IMG/VR virus record: IMGVR_UViG_3300017956_000041
Location: 1 to 38,808 of that record
Direction: 5' to 3' (one strand)
Length of the DNA stretch: 38,808 nt
Origin: a virus
Shown here in pieces: positions 36,157-38,808 of the stretch. The notes below the pieces were generated by a model. It was given only the letters and a program-made list of their open reading frames with translations. It was not told the DNA's origin and ran no database searches. Every line of letters starts with the position of its first letter. Position 1 is the first letter of the stretch. Both the position numbers and the translations under genes were made by a program.

Positions 36157-36696
36157 TTAGACTCCTTTTATATTATTTATGTTCCTTTTGAAACGCTTAA
36201 TTTTTTTGTCTAAGGCTTTTAATGCTCTGTCAAGTTTAAATTTAGATACTCGCATTGTAAAATTTTTACCTAACATGTGATCGTATTCGTGTAAGGCAAT
36301 TCTTCCTGCAAGTGATTTGAATGTTTCAAAGACTTCTTTACCTTCAGTGTCTGTATATCTAAAGGTTGCTTCAGTTGGCCTGTTTACATGTAACCACAAT
36401 CCAGGAAAGGACAAACACCCCTCTTTTTCTATAGATGTTTCATCACTTACAGATACTAGCAAAGGATTAAATAGAATACGATTAAAGCCTTCCGCTTGAG
36501 GAATATTAATAGTAAAGACTGCCATATCTAATCCTACTTGGTTAGCTGAGAGTCCTGCACCATTGAGCTCTTGTGTTCTCTCTAAAAGAACCTTTGCTAC
36601 TTCTTTAGCATCGTGTTCCTCATAATTGAAAGGACTAGGAGTCTTTCTTAATAGCTCATGTCCAAAAGGCAGTAATTGTAATTCTTCTTTATTCAT
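36157..36696 (-). CDS. def: Peptide deformylase
   Basis: This 179-aa protein has all three PDF motifs. GLSANQVG (48-55) is the GxGLAAxQ equivalent, EGCLSFPG carries the metal ligand Cys94, and HEYDH (136-140) carries two His ligands and the catalytic Glu137. It removes the formyl group from nascent proteins. Unlike the shortest cyanophage-type PDFs, it retains a ~35-residue C-terminal basic helix (RALKALDKKIKRFKRN). It overlaps the glutaredoxin gene by 8 nt. Confidence 0.94.
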   Translation of the reverse strand: MNKEELQLLPFGHELLRKTPSPFNYEEHDAKEVAKVLLERTQELNGAGLSANQVGLDMAVFTINIPQAEGFNRILFNPLLVSVSDETSIEKEGCLSFPGLWLHVNRPTEATFRYTDTEGKEVFETFKSLAGRIALHEYDHMLGKNFTMRVSKFKLDRALKALDKKIKRFKRNINNIKGV

Positions 36697-36919
36697 CTAA
36701 AAATTCTCTAAACTCTTTATAGCCTCCGATATGCTTTTCATCTTCTCCAACACAGATTTGCGGAAAGGTTCTAGCATCTGGAAACTTTTCAGAGAACTCT
36801 TCCATTGTATAGTCAGCATCTAATAAAAGATACTCTGTGTCAAACCCTTTCATGTTGCTTGTCATCTTTGCCTGATCACAAAATGTGCAACGCAATTTAC
36901 CATAAATTTTAACTTTCAT
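36689..36919 (-). CDS. Glutaredoxin
   Basis: This 76-aa thioredoxin-fold protein has the active site CTFC (Cys11, Cys14), the cis-Pro loop RTFPQICV and the GG glutathione-binding turn HIGGYKEF: the standard glutaredoxin layout. It could reduce ribonucleotide reductase, as NrdC does in T4, or regenerate the peroxiredoxin encoded at 27.4 kb. It lies 8 bp downstream of gp46 and overlaps peptide deformylase. Confidence 0.93.
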   Translation of the reverse strand: MKVKIYGKLRCTFCDQAKMTSNMKGFDTEYLLLDADYTMEEFSEKFPDARTFPQICVGEDEKHIGGYKEFREFLDE

Positions 36920-36927
36920 ATAATACC

Positions 36928-38598
36928 TTATACCATAACAGAATAATTTTGTTTTTTCTCAAATCTAATTACACTTCTAAACTTGTCAAACAACTGATCA
37001 CCTTTATGACTTATGACAAAGACATGTGTGTCTTCGCCTATTGTATTTAATAACTGCATGACATAATCTGTTCCATTTATATCTAGAGAGCTATCAAAAA
37101 CCTCATCCAATAAAAGTAGATTCGTACTAGCACTATTTTTCATCTTTGCTATTGTTCGCCAAGTAAATACAAGTGCTAAGTCAATACGTTGTTTTTCACC
37201 TTCACTAAATGAAGCGTAACTAAATTTATCTCGATGTCTGGACTTAATAGTTTCTTTAAATGTTTCATCTAAATCAAACTGTACGAAAAAGTCCATTGCT
37301 GCTAAGTATTTATTAACTAATTTATTAATAACAGGTAAATATTGTCTAATAATCTTAGTTTTAATACCAGAATCCTTTAACAAAGAACTTGCTATATCGT
37401 GATAATGTTTATCTTCATTCAAAGAACTTTTTTCATTTGACTTTCCTACAACATTTTTAGCAAGTTCTTTTAACTTCTTTTTCTCGTCATCAATGTCTGC
37501 AACCTGAGTGGTTACTTCATTCTTTTCAATAGTCAGACGCTGTATTGTTCTTTGGTCTGCAATAATAGAGTTTTGTGTATCTTGTATCTTACTTTCAATA
37601 TCACACCACTCCTCATACAATTTATCAAGTTCCTCTAACTTAACATCTAAATCTGTTAGAGCATTTTCAAATTCTTCTACAGACTTTATTTTTTCATCTG
37701 TAATTTTTTGCTTGTGTTCATGTGGAATACCTTGTTTACAAGTAGGACACTCCTCATTATCAGAATAGAAATTTAATTCTGTTTTTGCTTCTGAGAGTTT
37801 TCTTGTAATTTGTTTTCTGTATTCATTAAACTTTGAGGCTCTTTTTGTAACATCTCCCAATGAAGTCTTCTTCTCTGTGAGATTTTCAACCTGTTCTGTA
37901 AGTGTATTAATTGTCTCTTGCGTTGCATCTATATCCTCTTGTATTTTGCTAACACGATTCTTTTTATTTGTCTCTAAAGTATCTATATATTTCTTCTGTA
38001 GTGTTGCCTTCTCTTTAGCAATCTCAATTTCACCTTCTAGAAAACGTAGCTTCTCTTTTAAGCTATCCATTTTTTGTTTCAACACTTTATTCATTGTTGT
38101 AAAAATTTGGATATCTAATATATCCTCAATAATTTCTCTTCTAGCACCTAAATGTAATTGCATAAAAGGTGTGAACGAAGCACTACCCAAGACACTTATC
38201 TGTGTAAAAGATTTGTAATTTAGTTTTAAGATGCCTTCTTCTAGATACTTTTGATAGTCCCTAACGTTGGCGTCCTGATTTACTCTTTCACCATTAACTT
38301 CTATTTCAAAAATACTGGGAGATGCTCCTCGCCTAACTAGGTATTTGTTCTTGCCTATCTCAAACTCAACTTCCACCATAAGTTTTTTCTTATTAATAGA
38401 ATTGATGAGCTGTGGTTTGGATATATTTCTAAAGGGCTTGTTAAACAATGCGTAAGTTAGAGCATCTAGAAGTGTAGACTTACCACTTCCGTTGTCACCC
38501 ACAATTAATGTATTAGGACTTCTATCTAAAAGGATTTCTGTAAAAGAATTTCCTGTAGATAGAAAGTTTTTCCAGCGTACCTTCTTAAAATAAATCAC
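36928..38598 (-). CDS. 46: Recombination nuclease ATPase subunit gp46 (Rad50-like)
   Basis: This 556-aa protein is close to T4 gp46 (560 aa). Walker A is VGDNGSGKST (about 33-42), long coiled-coil arms flank a zinc hook CPTC (about 284-287), the ABC signature is FSEGEKQRIDLAL (about 460) and Walker B is LLLLDEVFDSS (about 491). Together with gp47 it resects DNA ends for UvsX-mediated recombination. The start is GTG at 38598, overlapping the gp47 TGA as GTGA, consistent with coupled translation. Confidence 0.96.
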   Translation of the reverse strand: MIYFKKVRWKNFLSTGNSFTEILLDRSPNTLIVGDNGSGKSTLLDALTYALFNKPFRNISKPQLINSINKKKLMVEVEFEIGKNKYLVRRGASPSIFEIEVNGERVNQDANVRDYQKYLEEGILKLNYKSFTQISVLGSASFTPFMQLHLGARREIIEDILDIQIFTTMNKVLKQKMDSLKEKLRFLEGEIEIAKEKATLQKKYIDTLETNKKNRVSKIQEDIDATQETINTLTEQVENLTEKKTSLGDVTKRASKFNEYRKQITRKLSEAKTELNFYSDNEECPTCKQGIPHEHKQKITDEKIKSVEEFENALTDLDVKLEELDKLYEEWCDIESKIQDTQNSIIADQRTIQRLTIEKNEVTTQVADIDDEKKKLKELAKNVVGKSNEKSSLNEDKHYHDIASSLLKDSGIKTKIIRQYLPVINKLVNKYLAAMDFFVQFDLDETFKETIKSRHRDKFSYASFSEGEKQRIDLALVFTWRTIAKMKNSASTNLLLLDEVFDSSLDINGTDYVMQLLNTIGEDTHVFVISHKGDQLFDKFRSVIRFEKKQNYSVMV

Positions 38599-38808
38599 TC
38601 GAAATCTTGTGCCTCAATGTATAAAGTCTGTAAAAGATTTTTTAATCTTTCTTTGTCTGCATCTGTTGACACCGTATCTACATATTCTTTTAGCAATGTC
38701 ATCGTGTCTTCTAAGTTGATATCTTCGCCTATAGCCTCGTCCTCAAACTCAGAAAAGTCTTCAATAATTTTTAACTCTATTGGATTTTGTTGATATAGAT
38801 TATCTATA
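38595..38808 (-). CDS. 47: Recombination nuclease subunit gp47 (Mre11-like), C-terminal fragment
   Basis: Only the last ~71 codons are inside the window; the 5' part is cut by the right edge. The visible sequence is acidic and helical, with NPIELKIIEDFSEFEDEA, then TLLKEYVDTVSTDADKERLK and LLQTLYIEAQDFE at the end. It is placed immediately upstream of and overlapping gp46, as in T4. No catalytic motif falls in this fragment, so the call relies on position and on resemblance to the C-termini of marine-phage gp47. Confidence 0.8.
   Translation of the reverse strand, partial: IDNLYQQNPIELKIIEDFSEFEDEAIGEDINLEDTMTLLKEYVDTVSTDADKERLKNLLQTLYIEAQDFE

Noticed and set aside
36173-36180. CATAAATA box before the 123-aa gene
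   Set aside because: One mismatch from the late consensus and overlaps the deformylase coding end; too weak alone to list as a promoter.
1-38808. Mobile elements, CRISPR arrays, integrase or toxin-antitoxin modules
   Set aside because: No transposase or integrase motif, no regularly spaced direct repeats and no terminal inverted repeats were seen; the only long exact repeat noticed is the duplicated promoter.

Overview
The window looks like a low-GC (roughly one third G+C by eye) segment of a marine T4-like myovirus genome. The diagnostic set is gp47 (partial), gp46, gp45, gp44, gp62, RegA, gp43, UvsX and gp41, in an order I recall from T4-like marine phages. Hsp20, a ClpP-like protease, peptide deformylase, a CobS/CobT-like pair and many glycan genes add to that picture. 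No photosystem or cyanobacterium-specific gene is present, so the host (SAR11, a cyanobacterium or another marine bacterium) cannot be fixed from the sequence. I recognise no integrase, transposase, CRISPR array or rRNA. All supported genes and the single tRNA (Thr, anticodon TGT) lie on the minus strand, so transcription runs from high to low coordinates.

In transcription order: (1) 38.8-34.1 kb holds gp47-gp46, glutaredoxin, peptide deformylase, a conserved unknown, a ClpP-like protease, a methyltransferase and a T4-type lysozyme. (2) 34.0-30.1 kb holds a secreted His-rich protein and the CobT-like (HExxH plus VWA) and CobS-like (MoxR AAA+) genes, the latter two driven by duplicated promoters. 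(3) 30.1-15.3 kb is the replication and recombination core: gp45, gp44, gp62, RegA, gp43, UvsX and gp41. It is interleaved with accessory genes: two 2OG-oxygenase-like proteins, peroxiredoxin, Hsp20, a thermonuclease, a short UDP-sugar dehydrogenase, radical SAM, SDR, and an APS-kinase-like/nucleotidyltransferase pair. (4) 15.3-5.1 kb is an accessory block: a second classical 2OG oxygenase, glycosyltransferases, a sulfotransferase-like protein, the tRNA, a fatty-acid desaturase, a TagD-like cytidylyltransferase and a stack of very small overlapping genes. (5) 5.0-0 kb looks late or virion-associated: a lipoprotein, a ligase-like nucleotidyltransferase, an NMNAT-like protein, a Cys-rich basic protein with a capsid-targeting-like N-terminus, and a candidate two-gene spanin.

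Regulation is unusually readable. Nine minus-strand sigma70-type promoters (TTGAC/TTGAT box, exactly 17 bp, TATAAT-like box) head the early/replication units. They carry two kinds of conserved upstream element: an A-tract ending in ATGC, or TGGTCATCT placed 5 bp before the -35. Eight T4-type late boxes (TATAAATA) precede lipoprotein, tRNA, EF-hand, Hsp20, RegA and putative virion genes. Noncoding DNA is scarce. The longest gap (11309-11501, 193 bp) contains a G-quadruplex-type motif, helically phased A-tracts and a consensus promoter.

Most noteworthy are the clustered capsid-targeting-like peptides on a ligase-like/NMNAT-like gene group, an APS-kinase/nucleotidyltransferase pair that looks like one protein split by a -1 frame change, the two promoter classes, and the 11.4 kb intergenic structure. 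All functional calls come from reading motifs without database searches.
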